Positions 42,612 to 51,122 of a DNA stretch of 64,000 nt are shown one piece after another (the stretch's first letter is position 1; each line of letters starts with the position of its first letter). Source of the DNA: Allobranchiibius huperziae (GTDB taxonomy: Bacteria; Actinomycetota; Actinomycetes; Actinomycetales; Dermatophilaceae); contig NZ_JACCFW010000001.1 in the NCBI RefSeq assembly GCF_013410455.1, positions 574,929 to 638,928 of the forward strand, read 5' to 3'. The notes beneath the pieces are model-generated. The model saw only the letters and a list, made by a program, of their open reading frames with translations, ran no database searches and was not told the origin of the DNA. The translations under genes and the position numbers were made by a program.

Positions 42612-42639
42612 TCTGCTGTGCAGAATATTGTGTTCTGCT
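42612..42639. promoter_or_regulatory. IclR operator in the gentisate operon promoter
   Basis: TTCTGC-TGT-GCAGAA (42612-42626) is a perfect 15-bp palindrome; a further TTCTGC half-site lies at 42634-42639, 22 bp from the first. TATTGT (42627-42632) between them is a likely -10 box for the gentisate operon. The site also sits at the start of the divergent IclR gene, allowing autoregulation. Confidence 0.7.
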
Positions 42640-42666
42640 GAGCGTAGCGCGGGTCACCATGGAGCT

Positions 42667-43812
42667 ATGACCGCGATCACACCCACCTCCTCGCCCGTCA
42701 CGCTGCACGCCGTGGACGCGCCCGGTCAGCCGGACGCGACCCCGGCCCTGCACGATCTCTACCGCGGTTTCGAGCAGGAGCTGCTCGTGCCGCTGTGGAC
42801 CGAGATCGGCGACCTCATGCCGCTGCACCCGAGCTCGCACGCCGTACCGCACCTGTGGAAGTGGGACCGCCTGGTCGCCCTCGCCGACCGGGCCGGCCAC
42901 CTCGTGCCCGTCGGTCGTGGCGGCGAACGCCGCGCGATCGCGCTGGCCAACCCGGGCCTGGACGGGCGGCCGTTCGCCACTCCCACCCTGTGGGCCGCGA
43001 TCCAGTACCTGATGCCCGGCGAGGACGCGCCCGAGCACCGGCACACCCAGAACGCCTTCCGGTTCGTGGTCGAGGGCTCGGGTGTCTGGACCGTCGTCGG
43101 GGGTGACGCCGTCCCGATGAACCGCGGCGACTTCCTGCCCCAGGCGGGCTGGAACTGGCACGCGCACCACAACGCGACCGACCAGCCGATGGCGTGGATC
43201 GACGGCCTGGACATCCCGTTCCAGTACCTCACCGACGCGCAGTTCTTCGAGTTCGGCCGCGACCGGATCTCCGACGCCGAGCGGATCACGCCGGCGTTGT
43301 CCCGCTCCGAGCGGCTCTGGGGCCACCCCGGTCTGCGTCCGCTCGGGATCGAGCACACCGCCGCCGGTTCGCCGCTCCTCGCCTACAAGTGGGAGCACAC
43401 CGACCGTGCCCTTGCCGACCAGCTGGCGCTGGAGGCAGAGGGTCAGCCCGGCACCGTCGAGCACGGGCACGCCGCGGTCCGCTTCAGCAACCCCGTCGAC
43501 GGCCGGGATGTGCTGCCGACGCTACGTACCGAGTTCCACCGCATCGCCCGCGGATCACAGACGAGCCCGGTGCGCGAGACCGGCTCGAGCGTCTATCAGG
43601 TCTTCGACGGCTCCGGCAGCGTCACCGTCGGCGACCACACCTGGTCGGTCACCCGCGGCGACCTGTTCGTCGTGCCGTCGTGGCAACCGTTCTCCGCCCG
43701 CTCCGAGGCCGGGTCCACCGACTCCGACTCCGGGGCGCTCGACCTCTTCCGTTTCACCGACGCGCCCGTCTTCGAGGCGCTGCGACTCGACCGAACCCAG
43801 AAGGATTCCTGA
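42667..43812 (+). CDS. Gentisate 1,2-dioxygenase
   Basis: 381 residues with two cupin domains. The N-terminal cupin has the iron ligands in APEHRHTQNAFRFVVEG (HxH near 122) and a later His in NWHAHHNATDQPMAWID. The C-terminal cupin (about 280-380) has YQVFDGSGSVTVGDHTW and FVVPSWQPFSARSE. ALHDLYRGFEQELLVPLW at the start is typical of the family. The Fe(II) enzyme opens gentisate to maleylpyruvate with oxygen. It is first in the operon; isomerase, hydrolase and hydroxylase genes follow. Confidence 0.93.
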   Translation: MTAITPTSSPVTLHAVDAPGQPDATPALHDLYRGFEQELLVPLWTEIGDLMPLHPSSHAVPHLWKWDRLVALADRAGHLVPVGRGGERRAIALANPGLDGRPFATPTLWAAIQYLMPGEDAPEHRHTQNAFRFVVEGSGVWTVVGGDAVPMNRGDFLPQAGWNWHAHHNATDQPMAWIDGLDIPFQYLTDAQFFEFGRDRISDAERITPALSRSERLWGHPGLRPLGIEHTAAGSPLLAYKWEHTDRALADQLALEAEGQPGTVEHGHAAVRFSNPVDGRDVLPTLRTEFHRIARGSQTSPVRETGSSVYQVFDGSGSVTVGDHTWSVTRGDLFVVPSWQPFSARSEAGSTDSDSGALDLFRFTDAPVFEALRLDRTQKDS

Positions 43813-43813
43813 C

Positions 43814-44647
43814 ATGAAGCTCGCCACGATCCGCCTGTCCGGCAACGACACCCGCGCGGTGCGCCTCGACGGCGACCGGCTCGTCGACCTCGGGGTCGAC
43901 GACCTCGGCACCCTGCTCGCCGACCCCGCTTGGCGAGACGTCGCGCGCGACGCCACCGGCCCGACGTACGACGTCGCGGGCGCCGACTTCGCGCCCGTCG
44001 TGCCCGACCCGAGCAAGGTCGTCTGCGTCGGGCACAACTACAGGAACCACATCCAGGAGATGGGCCGGGAGCTGCCGTCGTACCCGACGCTCTTCCCCAA
44101 GTTCGCCGACAGCCTGATCGGCGCCAACGACGACATCGTCAAGCCGGACGAGACCGACGCGCTGGACTGGGAGGTCGAGCTCGTGATCGTCATCGGCGAG
44201 CGGGTACGACGCGCCGACGACGCCCGGGCCGAGGCCGCGATCGCCGGATTCACCGTGATGAACGACGTGTCCATGCGTGACTGGCAGAACCGCACCATCG
44301 AGTGGACCCAGGGCAAGATCTGGGACTCCGCGACCCCGGTTGGGCCGTTCCTGGTGACCCCCGACGAGGTGGGCGGCGTGCGCCCGGCACTGCATGTCAG
44401 CACCACGGTCGACGGTCAGGTGATGCAGTCCGACGACACGGGGACCCTGCTCTTCGATCCGGTCTTCCTGGTCAGGTACATCTCTACGATCATCACGTTG
44501 CGGCCCGGTGACCTGATCGCCACCGGTACGCCGGCCGGCGTCGGGCACGCGCGCGACCCGAAGGTCTACTTGGTCGGCGGCGAGACCGTCGTGACCGAGA
44601 TCGAGGGCCTGGGTGCGTGCACCAACCGGGTCGTGAAGAGCTCCTGA
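43814..44647 (+). CDS. Fumarylpyruvate hydrolase (FAH family)
   Basis: 277 residues. FAH-fold blocks are present: KVVCVGHNYRNHIQEMG (near 61), PTLFPKFADSLIGAND, metal ligands in LDWEVELVIVIGERV (near 117), and GFTVMNDVSMRDWQNR, GKIWDSATPVGPF and DLIATGTPAGVGHARDP. It hydrolyses fumarylpyruvate to fumarate and pyruvate, the last gentisate-pathway step. It starts two bases after the dioxygenase stop and overlaps the isomerase start, confirming the operon. Generic FAH proteins can have other substrates; context makes this one clear. Confidence 0.92.
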   Translation: MKLATIRLSGNDTRAVRLDGDRLVDLGVDDLGTLLADPAWRDVARDATGPTYDVAGADFAPVVPDPSKVVCVGHNYRNHIQEMGRELPSYPTLFPKFADSLIGANDDIVKPDETDALDWEVELVIVIGERVRRADDARAEAAIAGFTVMNDVSMRDWQNRTIEWTQGKIWDSATPVGPFLVTPDEVGGVRPALHVSTTVDGQVMQSDDTGTLLFDPVFLVRYISTIITLRPGDLIATGTPAGVGHARDPKVYLVGGETVVTEIEGLGACTNRVVKSS

Positions 44648-45270
44648 TGGCGCACACGTTCGCCGATTCACGCCGGTGGATGACCGACGGCACGACGCTC
44701 CTCGCCGACGAGGTCGCCGGCCTCACCGAGCAGGAGTACGACGCCCCGACCCTGCTGCCGGGATGGACACGGCGACACCTGGTCGCGCACGTCGCGGCCA
44801 ACGCCGACGCCCTGGGGCACCTGGTGCACTGGGCCGCCACCGGTGACGAGACCCCGATGTACTCCTCACCGCAGGACCGGGCCGCGGGCATCGAGCGCGG
44901 CACGTCGATGTCCGCCGACGAACTGGGGGAGTGGCTGCACGGGTCGGCCGACCGCCTGGCGGCCGCGATGGCGGAGCTGTCCGACGAGCAGTGGGCGGCA
45001 CCGGTCGTGACCGCTCAGGGCCGCACCGTCCCCGCCACCGAGACCCCGTGGATGCGGTCGCGCGAGGTGTGGGTGCACGTCGTCGACCTCGACCGCGGTC
45101 ATCGTTTCGAGGACCTGCCCCCGGACTTCCTGACTGCGCTCGTCGAGGACATCACCGCCAGGCGCGGAGAGGTGCCCCCCGTCGACGGGCCGCTGCCGCA
45201 GGTCGCGGCGTGGCTCGCCGGTCGCCCGCACACCCTCACCGACGCCCCGGCACTCGCGCCCTGGCTCTGA
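44647..45270 (+). CDS. Maleylpyruvate isomerase, mycothiol-dependent type
   Basis: 207 residues of the DinB/MDMPI four-helix fold. The metal-binding His pair is in WTRRHLVAHVAANADALGHL (near 44-60), with a further His in SREVWVHVVDLDRG (near 148). It isomerises maleylpyruvate to fumarylpyruvate using mycothiol, the thiol of actinobacteria, in place of glutathione. The start overlaps the preceding stop (TGATG at 44645-44649). Confidence 0.9.
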   Translation: MAHTFADSRRWMTDGTTLLADEVAGLTEQEYDAPTLLPGWTRRHLVAHVAANADALGHLVHWAATGDETPMYSSPQDRAAGIERGTSMSADELGEWLHGSADRLAAAMAELSDEQWAAPVVTAQGRTVPATETPWMRSREVWVHVVDLDRGHRFEDLPPDFLTALVEDITARRGEVPPVDGPLPQVAAWLAGRPHTLTDAPALAPWL

Positions 45271-45299
45271 CGCCTCTTGAATCTGGAAGGAACGACACC

Positions 45300-46598
45300 A
45301 TGAGCGACCCCGAGGTGATCGTCGTCGGCGGTGGGATCGGCGGGCTGGGCGCGGCGTACGCGCTGCGCCGCCAGGGCCTGCGCGTGGGGGTGCTGGAGCG
45401 GTCGGCCTCGTTCGGTGAGGTCGGCGCCGGCATCCAGCTCGCGCCGAACTGCACCCGCATCCTGGACGCGTACGGCCTGCTGGACGAGGCCAAGGCGCTC
45501 GGCGTCGTGCCGGACTCGATGGTGATGCGTGACGCCACCGACGGCAGCGAACTGACCCGGCTGGACCTGCGCGCCCTGGAGGAGCGCTACGGCTCCCCCT
45601 ACATGGTGATCCACCGCAGCGACCTGCACGGGCTGTTCCTGCGGGCGTGCGAGCGCGCCGGTGTCGAGCTGGTGCACTCGCAGCAGGTGGTCGGGTACGA
45701 GAACACGCCGACCGGTGCGCGGGTGTCGTTCGAGGACGGCCGCACGCAGGAGGCGCGAGTCGTGATCGCCGCCGACGGTCTCAACTCCGTCGCACGCAAG
45801 CTCCTGGTGGACGACGAACCGGTCTCCTCGGCGTACGTCGCCTACCGCGGCACGGTGCCGGCCACCGAGGCGCGCGTGGCCGACGTCGACCTCAGCGAGG
45901 TCGCCGTCTATGTCGGCCCCGGCTGCCACTTCGTGCACTACGGGCTGCGCGGCGGCGAGCTGCTCAACCAGGTCGCGGTCTTCGAGTCGCCCAAGGCCCT
46001 TGCGGGGGAGTCGGACTGGGGCACGCCCGACGAGCTGGACGCGGCATTCGCTCGGACCTGCGATTTCGTGCGGGACGGGCTGCCCTTCATGTGGCGCGAC
46101 AAGTGGTGGCGGATGTACGACCGCGACCCGATCATGCACTGGGTGCACGGCAACATCGCGCTGCTAGGCGACTCGGCGCATCCGCCCCTGCAGTACATCG
46201 CGCAGGGCGCGATCATGGCGATCGAGGACGGCTGGGTGCTGGGGGAGCACGTCGCCCCGCACCAGGGCGCGGACGGGTCGGTCGACTGGACCGGCGCGCT
46301 CGCGGCGTACGAGGCGGTCCGCCCCGAACACTGCCGCCGGGTCGTGACCACGTCCCGGGCGTGGGGTCAGCTGTGGCACCTCGACGGGTTGGCGCGCGAG
46401 CAGCGCAACGCGCTGCTGCGCGGGCGGGACACCCGCGACTGGTCGTTCATCGACTGGCTCTACGGCCCGACCGCTCTGGAGCCGCGGGACGAGCCGGAGA
46501 TGTTTCACCCCGTGCCGCTCGCCTCGGCGGGTCACGACCCAGTGCCTCCTGCGTCGCCGGCGCAGCCCGTCGTTGCGGTCGCGGCCGGGCGCGGGTAG
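45300..46598 (+). CDS. 3-Hydroxybenzoate 6-hydroxylase (FAD monooxygenase)
   Basis: 432 residues. The FAD motif is VIVVGGGIGGLGAAYALRRQG (near 6), then VGAGIQLAPNCTRIL, VVIAADGLNSVARKLLVDDEP (near 158), and GNIALLGDSAHPPLQYIAQGA (near 284), where PPLQYIAQGA replaces the usual P-x-GQG. This pattern is found in 3-hydroxybenzoate 6-monooxygenases of actinobacteria. It makes gentisate from 3-hydroxybenzoate with NADH and oxygen, feeding the three preceding genes. The last 30 residues are an Ala/Pro-rich tail. A GGAAGGA site precedes the ATG. Confidence 0.89.
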   Translation: MSDPEVIVVGGGIGGLGAAYALRRQGLRVGVLERSASFGEVGAGIQLAPNCTRILDAYGLLDEAKALGVVPDSMVMRDATDGSELTRLDLRALEERYGSPYMVIHRSDLHGLFLRACERAGVELVHSQQVVGYENTPTGARVSFEDGRTQEARVVIAADGLNSVARKLLVDDEPVSSAYVAYRGTVPATEARVADVDLSEVAVYVGPGCHFVHYGLRGGELLNQVAVFESPKALAGESDWGTPDELDAAFARTCDFVRDGLPFMWRDKWWRMYDRDPIMHWVHGNIALLGDSAHPPLQYIAQGAIMAIEDGWVLGEHVAPHQGADGSVDWTGALAAYEAVRPEHCRRVVTTSRAWGQLWHLDGLAREQRNALLRGRDTRDWSFIDWLYGPTALEPRDEPEMFHPVPLASAGHDPVPPASPAQPVVAVAAGRG

Positions 46599-46659
46599 GA
46601 CTGCACGTACGACGCGGGGTGCGACCCGCCCGTACGCCGTCTCGACATCAGGAGAGTGG

Positions 46660-47511
46660 ATGGGCACCGCACCGATCGCCGTCACGGGAGTCACCGGGTA
46701 CGTGGGTGGGAGAGTGGCGGCGTCATTGGCGGACGCCGGCGTGCCGCAGATCCTGCTGGCCCGCGACGTCGGGAGGGTTCCGCGGTTGCCGGACGCGCAG
46801 AGCCGCGCGGTCGACTACTCCGACGGCGACGGCGCCCGTCGCGCGTTGGACGGCGTCGAGGTCCTCCTGATGGTGTCCGCTGCCGAGAGCGCCGACCGGC
46901 TGGACCAGCATCGGACCTTCGTCGATGCCGCGGCCGCTGCCGGGGTGCGGCACATCGTCTACACCTCGTTCCAGGGTGCGGCGCCGGACGCTGCCTTCAC
47001 CCTGTCGCGCACCCACGCGGCGACCGAGCAGCACATCCAGGACTCGGGGATGAGCTGGACCTTCCTGCGGGACAGCTTCTACATCGACTTCCTGTCGAGC
47101 CTGCCCGGCGACGACGGCGTGATCCGCGGTCCTGCCGGCGACGGCAGGGTGGCGGCGGTGACCCGAGACGATGTCGCGCGCGTGGCTGCGCGGATCCTGC
47201 AGGCACCCGAAGCACACGCTCGGCGCACCTACGACCTCACCGGTCCCGAGGCGCTGACCCTCGCGGAGGTCGCGGACATCGTCGGCCGGGCGACGGGGCG
47301 TGCGGTGAGCTTCCACGACGAGACGATCGACGAGGCGTACGAGTCCCGTAAGAAGTGGCCCGCGCCGCAGTGGCAGTACGACGCGTGGGTCAGCACGTAC
47401 ACCGCCATCGCGTCCGGAGAGCTGGCCGCGCTGAGCACGGCGGTGCAGGACATCACCGGGAGCGCGCCCACCTCGCTGCGCGACTACCTCGCGGGGCAGT
47501 CTCAGGCTTGA
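46660..47511 (+). CDS. NmrA-like NAD(P)-binding oxidoreductase
   Basis: 283 residues. The Rossmann motif is VTGVTGYVGGRVAASLADAG (near 8), then VLLMVSAAESADRLDQHRTF (near 68), IVYTSFQGAAPDAAFTLSRTH (near 105) and LRDSFYIDF (near 138). These atypical SDRs lack a full catalytic tetrad; some reduce quinones or sense NADP. It is 61 bases after the hydroxylase with its own GGAG site, likely the last gene of the gentisate operon. A quinone-reductase role against gentisate oxidation products is possible but speculative. Confidence 0.84.
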   Translation: MGTAPIAVTGVTGYVGGRVAASLADAGVPQILLARDVGRVPRLPDAQSRAVDYSDGDGARRALDGVEVLLMVSAAESADRLDQHRTFVDAAAAAGVRHIVYTSFQGAAPDAAFTLSRTHAATEQHIQDSGMSWTFLRDSFYIDFLSSLPGDDGVIRGPAGDGRVAAVTRDDVARVAARILQAPEAHARRTYDLTGPEALTLAEVADIVGRATGRAVSFHDETIDEAYESRKKWPAPQWQYDAWVSTYTAIASGELAALSTAVQDITGSAPTSLRDYLAGQSQA

Positions 47512-47544
47512 GACCGGCGTTCGGGGCCGTCCGTTCGTGACCGG

Positions 47545-48183
47545 TCAGGGCAGGTCGGGCCAGGCCGCGATGTCGACGAGGTTGCCGTCCGGGTCGGCCA
47601 GAGTGGTCCACTGCGGTGCGAACCGGTCGTTGACCACGCGCCCGCCCGCCTCCAGGGCTGCCGCGATGCGACGCGGAGCCTCGGCGGCCGGGACGGAGAT
47701 GTCGATGTGCAGCCGTGCGGGGGCCTCGCGCTCGTCGTTGACGGCCTGATTCCACACGCCGGGCGCGCGCCGCAGCGGGTCGATCAGGTCGGCGTCCTCC
47801 GGGCGTTCGTAGCCGGTCACGGCCTGCCAGAACGGCACCGCGCCCGACCCGCCGTCGACGGCGATCTGGATCGTCTGCAGGTGCGCGGTGTCCGCCGTCA
47901 GGCCGAGCTCTCTCGCGACGGCCGAGATGCGGGGCGCCACGTCGGCTGCGGCGTCGGGGAGGCCGCCGGCTTCGAAGGTGGCGGCCAGTCGGACGGTCAC
48001 GCCTCTGCTGCGCAGCTCCAGATCGGGGGACAGTTCCTCACCCGCCGCCGCTACCACCTGGCGAGCGAACTCGACCCTGGCCGACCGGTCGGCGCAGACG
48101 AAATGAGCCAGAGCGCCCTCGAACGTGAGCACCCACTCCGTTCGCGGCGCGCTCTCGTAGAAGTGACTCGCATCGATGGCCAC
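47545..48183 (-). CDS. Pterin-carbinolamine-dehydratase-like plus glyoxalase/VOC fusion protein
   Basis: 212 residues. The N-terminal half (about 15-95) looks like the PCD fold: FEGALAHFVCADRSARVEFARQV, then ELRSRGVTVRLAATFEAGGL. The C-terminal half (about 105-212) is a single VOC module: LQTIQIAVDGGSGAVPFWQAVTGYE and LHIDISVPAAEAPRRIAAALEAG, ending TTLADPDGNLVDIAAW. The PCD His pair is not evident, so catalysis by that domain is doubtful. Convergent with the NmrA gene. Function unknown. Confidence 0.72.
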   Translation of the reverse strand: MAIDASHFYESAPRTEWVLTFEGALAHFVCADRSARVEFARQVVAAAGEELSPDLELRSRGVTVRLAATFEAGGLPDAAADVAPRISAVARELGLTADTAHLQTIQIAVDGGSGAVPFWQAVTGYERPEDADLIDPLRRAPGVWNQAVNDEREAPARLHIDISVPAAEAPRRIAAALEAGGRVVNDRFAPQWTTLADPDGNLVDIAAWPDLP

Positions 48184-48277
48184 GGCACACCCCTCGGCTC
48201 GACGGTTTCGACTCAACCTAGCGAGGCCCGCTGACAGTGATGGGCAGACTCCCGACAATCCCGGCCTCAGGCACGAC

Positions 48278-49036
48278 CTACCAGGGGACGATCTCGCGGT
48301 CCTCCCACAGCACGCCGGTCACCGCGCCGTCAGCGGACCGACCGGCAAGCCACACGGCGGTCTCGGCTCCCTGCTCGGCAGAGCGCGGCGCGTCGGGGCC
48401 CCCCATGTCGGTGCGGCAGTGGCCGGGGCAGGTCGCGTCGACGAGTACGCCGCGCATCCCCATGCCCTGCTCGTGGGCCAGGTTGCGCACCAGTGCGTTG
48501 ACGCCGGCCTTCGCCACCCGGTACGGCGCCAGGCCGCCGGCGTTGCCCGGTCCGCTCATCCGACCCAGGCAGGCACTGACCGCGATCACCCGGCCGTGGC
48601 GCCGTTCGACCATGCCCGGGACGAACGCCGCGATCGTCCGCCAGACCCCGTCGAGGTCGACCGCCATCACCCGGCGCCATTCGGTCTCGCTGGTGCGCAG
48701 CGTCTTGGCGGTGCGCTCGCTCATCACCCCGGCCGCGCAGATCAGGATGTCGACCGCGGCGAGCGGGCCCAACCGCCCGGGTAGGGCGGCCACTTCCTCG
48801 GCGTCACCGACGTCGCAGCCGACCCCGAGCGCGTCGATGTCCTCCTGCACCAGCGCCGTGGCAGCCGCCTTGGCGGAGTCTTCGCTACGGCCGACGAGCA
48901 GCACGGTCGCGCCGCGCGCACCCAGCCCACGGGCAGCGGCGAGCCCGATGCCCCGGGTGCCTCCGGTCACCAGCGCCACCTGGCCGTCGAGGCGGCCGTC
49001 GGACTGCCCATCCGGTTGGGTGTCGTGTGAAGTCAT
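48278..49036 (-). CDS. Short-chain dehydrogenase/reductase
   Basis: 252 residues. The cofactor motif is ALVTGGTRGIGLAAARGLG (TGxxxGIG, near 21), the NAG-like motif is ILICAAGVMSE (near 97), Ser is in VIAVSACLGRMSG (near 147), and the YxxxK pair is YRVAKAGVNAL (near 166). VGRSED after strand 2 favours NADPH. The long hydrophilic start (about 1-15) is unusual; ATG 49036 is the best start. Substrate unknown, separate from the operons on either side. Confidence 0.88.
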   Translation of the reverse strand: MTSHDTQPDGQSDGRLDGQVALVTGGTRGIGLAAARGLGARGATVLLVGRSEDSAKAAATALVQEDIDALGVGCDVGDAEEVAALPGRLGPLAAVDILICAAGVMSERTAKTLRTSETEWRRVMAVDLDGVWRTIAAFVPGMVERRHGRVIAVSACLGRMSGPGNAGGLAPYRVAKAGVNALVRNLAHEQGMGMRGVLVDATCPGHCRTDMGGPDAPRSAEQGAETAVWLAGRSADGAVTGVLWEDREIVPW

Positions 49037-49177
49037 GTGCCCACTATGCGTCTCACCATGCCCGCGCTGCGGACGGCCCACGTCGGATCACCAGCGCAGA
49101 CCATCCCGCCGAGATGTCATCTTGAGAGGGTGTTTCGCCAGTCGCATGCTCCGAGAGCGACATCTCGCCGCCATACG

Positions 49178-49720
49178 TTATTCGGAGCGACCCATGACCA
49201 TCCCGAGCAGCACCCACACCGCTCCGAGGACGATCGAGCCGCCGTGCTCGCCGCCGGCGACGCCGACGAACATCCCGAGGAACGGCAGTAGCGCCGCCCA
49301 CCGAGCGTGACCGCCGACCAGCGCGGCGACTCCCAACACGAGCAGGCCGACGAGGGAGAGCAGCAGGCCGCCGAAGAACAAGCCACTCAGAGTGTTGCCG
49401 TCGTGCAACCCGCTCACGACCGACTCGATCGCCATGGCGGCGAAGCCGATCTGCGCGGCGATGATCCCCACGCGTCCGACGCGGTTGACCTTCAGCCACC
49501 GGCCAAGGGCGGGTAGAGCGAGGATCAACGCGACGACGGCCACGGCGTACGCGGCGTTGAGCACCTGGCTGGGGCCGTCCCAGTGATCCTCGCCCGTGTG
49601 GTGGACGAGCGTGATGACGCCTTCGACCATGAATCCGGCCGCGGCGACGAACGCGGCAACGGGTGCTGACCGCACGAGAGCGGGACGACGATCCGTGCGG
49701 GCGACTGACGATGTAACCAT
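49178..49720 (-). CDS. Hypothetical membrane protein, five helices
   Basis: 180 residues with about five membrane helices: VAAFVAAAGFMVEGVITLV, NAAYAVAVVALILALPAL, IIAAQIGFAAMAIESVV, LFFGGLLLSLVGLLVLGVAAL and FLGMFVGVAGGEHGGSIVLGAVWVLLGMVM. A loop rich in His and acid (HHTGEDHWDGPS) faces outside after helix 1. ATG 49720 has AGGAG about ten bases upstream; the frame is open 31 codons further. It is divergent from the two-component pair and may be its target. Confidence 0.75.
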   Translation of the reverse strand: MVTSSVARTDRRPALVRSAPVAAFVAAAGFMVEGVITLVHHTGEDHWDGPSQVLNAAYAVAVVALILALPALGRWLKVNRVGRVGIIAAQIGFAAMAIESVVSGLHDGNTLSGLFFGGLLLSLVGLLVLGVAALVGGHARWAALLPFLGMFVGVAGGEHGGSIVLGAVWVLLGMVMGRSE

Positions 49721-49880
49721 GATGTTTGCACTCCTGGATGTAGCGGAATTGATGGCACCGACGCTAGGAATCGGCAGGGGTGGCGCGCGTCGGAGCCAGG
49801 GCTGAATGAGCACTACGACCAGGGGATGACCTGCGGAGGGAATCAGCCTGTGGTCGGACGCGGCGAGCGCCCGATCGCCC

Positions 49881-49892
49881 TACAGTGGCGCG
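49881..49892 (+). promoter_or_regulatory. Leaderless -10 box of the sensor kinase gene
   Basis: TACAGT at 49881-49886 is six bases before ATG 49893 with no ribosome binding site between, the same layout as at the MarR, permease, pdxH and TetR genes. Confidence 0.5.
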
Positions 49893-51122
49893 ATGATCGA
49901 TCCGCCGGTCGCGCTCAGGGCGACCGCCCTGGCCGGGTGGCGGCGCATCGCCGGCCGGCGTGATGCGGCGCTCGCGGGGGCGCTGTGCGCTCTGGGGGAG
50001 CTGGAGCTGTTCGGGGGCGAGAAGTACAATGGCAGGCCCGTGTGGCCGGGGCCGGTCGGCGTGAATGCCGTGCTGATCGTCGCGTTGACGGCCCCGTTCG
50101 TCTGGCGGCGTCGTCGTCCTCTGGGAGCGGTGCTGGCGACGTTCGCGGTGATGACCGCTTCGACGTTGATCCTCGGGGGTGCGGAGGCGGCGACAACCTT
50201 CATCGTGCTGATCGCGGCTGCTTTCTCCGGGGCGGCGTACAGCCGTCACCTGGTCATCGTCATCGTTGCCGCCGTGATCGCCTCGGTCGCGCATGGCATC
50301 AACGACCCTTCGTCAGAAGGTCTGGCGGATCTGACCTGGACGTACGGTCTCGTCGCAGTGGCCGCACTGATCGGCCGCGCGGTCTGGGTGCGGCAGCACC
50401 GCATCGGGTCCCTCGAGAACGACGCCGCGTCCGCCGAGGATCGGCATCTCCGCGAGATCGCGGCGGCCACGGCGGCCGAACGCGCCACGATCGCACGGGA
50501 ATTGCACGACATCGTCAGTCACGCGGTGTCGGTGATCGTGATCCAGGCGCAGGTCGGCAGCCGAGCCCTGCCCTCCGAGCTCGAGGTCGTCGGCGAGTCG
50601 CTTAGCGCGATTGAGGGCACCGCCCGGGGTGCCATGTCGGAGTTGCGGCAGCTGCTGACGCTCCTGGCCACCGACGACGAAGCTGCCAGCGTCGCACCGA
50701 TCGCTTCGCTGCGACAGGTGGCGCAGCTCCTGGACCAATGCCGAGCCGCGGGTATGACGATCGACGCCGACATCGACGAGACGGTGGGCCCGCTGCCCCC
50801 GGTCGCCGACCTGGCGGCATACCGGCTCATCCAGGAGGCGCTGACCAACACCATGCGTCACGCCCCGGGAGCGAAGGCGCACATTCGGGTCCGCCGCCAC
50901 GGCGAAATGATCGAGCTGCTCGCCCAAGACAGTGGGGGAGACCCGGTGTCGCCAAGCGGGCCACCCGCCGGATCCGGACGGGGGCTGATCGGCATGCGCG
51001 AACGCCTCGCGTTGGCCGGTGGGCATTTGGTGGAGGCGGCCCATGGTGCAACCGGATTCCGGGTGCGTGCACTGATTCCCGCGGGCGACCACCCGCAGCC
51101 GCCGGCCGAGCGGGTCTCGTGA
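49893..51122 (+). CDS. NarL-type sensor histidine kinase
   Basis: 409 residues. About five or six membrane helices fill residues 25-165. The dimerisation motif ERATIARELHDIVSHAVSVIVIQA (near 204) carries the phosphorylated His. The ATPase domain has the N box LIQEALTNTMRHAPGA (near 312) and the G box PPAGSGRGLIGMRERLALAGG (near 357). It senses a signal in or near the membrane, having no extracytoplasmic domain. It overlaps the regulator start (GTGA at 51119), so both are made together. Confidence 0.93.
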   Translation: MIDPPVALRATALAGWRRIAGRRDAALAGALCALGELELFGGEKYNGRPVWPGPVGVNAVLIVALTAPFVWRRRRPLGAVLATFAVMTASTLILGGAEAATTFIVLIAAAFSGAAYSRHLVIVIVAAVIASVAHGINDPSSEGLADLTWTYGLVAVAALIGRAVWVRQHRIGSLENDAASAEDRHLREIAAATAAERATIARELHDIVSHAVSVIVIQAQVGSRALPSELEVVGESLSAIEGTARGAMSELRQLLTLLATDDEAASVAPIASLRQVAQLLDQCRAAGMTIDADIDETVGPLPPVADLAAYRLIQEALTNTMRHAPGAKAHIRVRRHGEMIELLAQDSGGDPVSPSGPPAGSGRGLIGMRERLALAGGHLVEAAHGATGFRVRALIPAGDHPQPPAERVS

